Shown: one piece after another, positions 63,248-64,000 of the stretch
Layout of the letters: each line of letters starts with the position of its first letter
Numbering within the stretch: position 1 is the stretch's first letter
The notes under the pieces: model-generated
Seen by the model: the letters and a program-made list of their open reading frames with translations, nothing else
The model's database searches: none
Told to the model about the DNA's origin: nothing
Translations under genes and position numbers: made by a program
Assembly: GCA_018105865.1 (NCBI GenBank)
Contig: CM030852.1
Location: 12,325,845-12,389,844, forward strand
Direction: 5' to 3'
DNA: 64,000 nucleotides
Origin: Metaphire vulgaris
Taxonomy: Eukaryota; Annelida; Clitellata; Crassiclitellata; Megascolecidae

Positions 63248-64000
63248 TGAACAGGTTCTTTTTCTTCAGTCTTGAACCCAGTAACTCTGCTGACGACTTC
63301 GGCAGATCTAGATCTCATATAAGGTCTTACAACTCAGCTTGGTTGAATGTTTGGTGCATTCCAGCGTCAACTTCTGAGGCCATGAAATCTTCACCATTCG
63401 TGTCTGTTGACTGACTAAATTCATCGTTGTCAGAAACACCCAAAGTAGTGCAAATAGGTACAGGAACTTCGTCACAGTGAGCAACTGGTCTCAGAGCAGA
63501 GGGTGATTTGGGTACTGGTTGGAAGATTTTGTCTTTGTGGACATGCCTGAAATATTTACCAGGCAGAAGTAGCAGTTATCAACATGCATGGTTTCGAGGC
63601 TCTCGCCACACCATTGGAACTCCAAAGCTAAGACCAGAGAAAGCTAAGACAGAGAAAAACTCTGACCTTTAGTCACATTATGAACTGTCTGAGGCTTTCA
63701 ACAAATGTCCTGCACACTTTATGCGGTGCCCAAGGTTTTCCTGGTCACCCAATTTAACTGCGAAATATGCATGATAAGCTTTATGCACAAATTCAAACAC
63801 CTCTCTCCTTTGTTTAGGTGCTGTAAAACAACCACAAATGTAGCAAAATTTGTCAGGATCATTCCTGCACTACCCACGAAGTGTTCAAGTGCTGGTTTAC
63901 ATATTCTACAGAAAACTAGTTAAAATAGTTACATTTGCTGCAACTTGTAAGCCTCATGAACGACTGAATGCTGCCGTCGGTTTCACGCTGCTTATATAGG
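63248..64000. other. Unassigned end of window
   Basis: No gene that I can support. Short open frames at 63705-63923 may be further decayed transposon coding. Confidence 0.4.

Larger units (their letters stand above)
61191..64000 (+). mobile_element. DNA transposon with TTAGGTGGCC end (runs off window)
   Basis: TTAGGTGGCCCTTATTTTTC begins directly after (TA)n, as in the 44628-47230 element. It carries a decayed gene on the plus strand (61497-62526) and a piece of a second protein on the minus strand (62996-63247). The right end is outside the window. Confidence 0.65.

Overview
The window looks like nuclear DNA of an invertebrate animal. It has spliced genes (GT-AG introns and one apparent GC-AG intron), an innexin, a TRADD-N/CARD/NHL-type gene, many LINE fragments, hAT, mariner and Harbinger-type DNA transposons, tRNA-derived SINEs and very dense microsatellites. 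There are no operons or bacterial ribosome binding sites. An innexin argues against a vertebrate, and gene families and repeat style suggest a marine bilaterian (lophotrochozoan or invertebrate deuterostome). I cannot name the species. Most of the sequence is repeat, and genes survive as islands of exons.

Layout. 0-9.8 kb holds LINE fragments, microsatellites, a four-copy ~225-bp satellite and a tRNA-like SINE. 9.8-15.5 kb is copy A of a plus-strand HtrL/YibB-like gene: a 14-nt coding exon, a membrane-anchor exon and one large domain exon. 17.4-25 kb is copy B of the same duplicated block, with a frameshifted domain exon (pseudogene). 25-31 kb holds a two-exon innexin on the minus strand. 34-42.1 kb holds a minus-strand gene whose four exons encode TRADD-N-like, CARD-like, TRADD-N-like and NHL-repeat modules, all joined in phase 1. 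43.35-48.44 kb is a 5.1-kb hAT-type element with another transposon nested in it. 49.4-61.1 kb is copy C of the HtrL-like block, intact in its coding exons but split by a mariner element, several hAT elements, a Harbinger-like MITE and a MetAP2-like gene fragment. 61.2-64 kb begins a transposon with a decayed transposase-like gene.

How the genes relate. The HtrL-like copies are a local gene family made by block duplication, predicted type II membrane proteins of unknown activity. The innexin should form gap junctions or hemichannels. The TRADD-N/CARD/NHL gene looks like an innate-immunity or death-signalling adaptor. Nothing shows that these genes act together. The transposons are well dated by target-site duplications: at least twelve hAT-type insertions keep an 8-bp duplication, and many elements with different termini share the motif GACAAGCAAAAAAGGTCATC.
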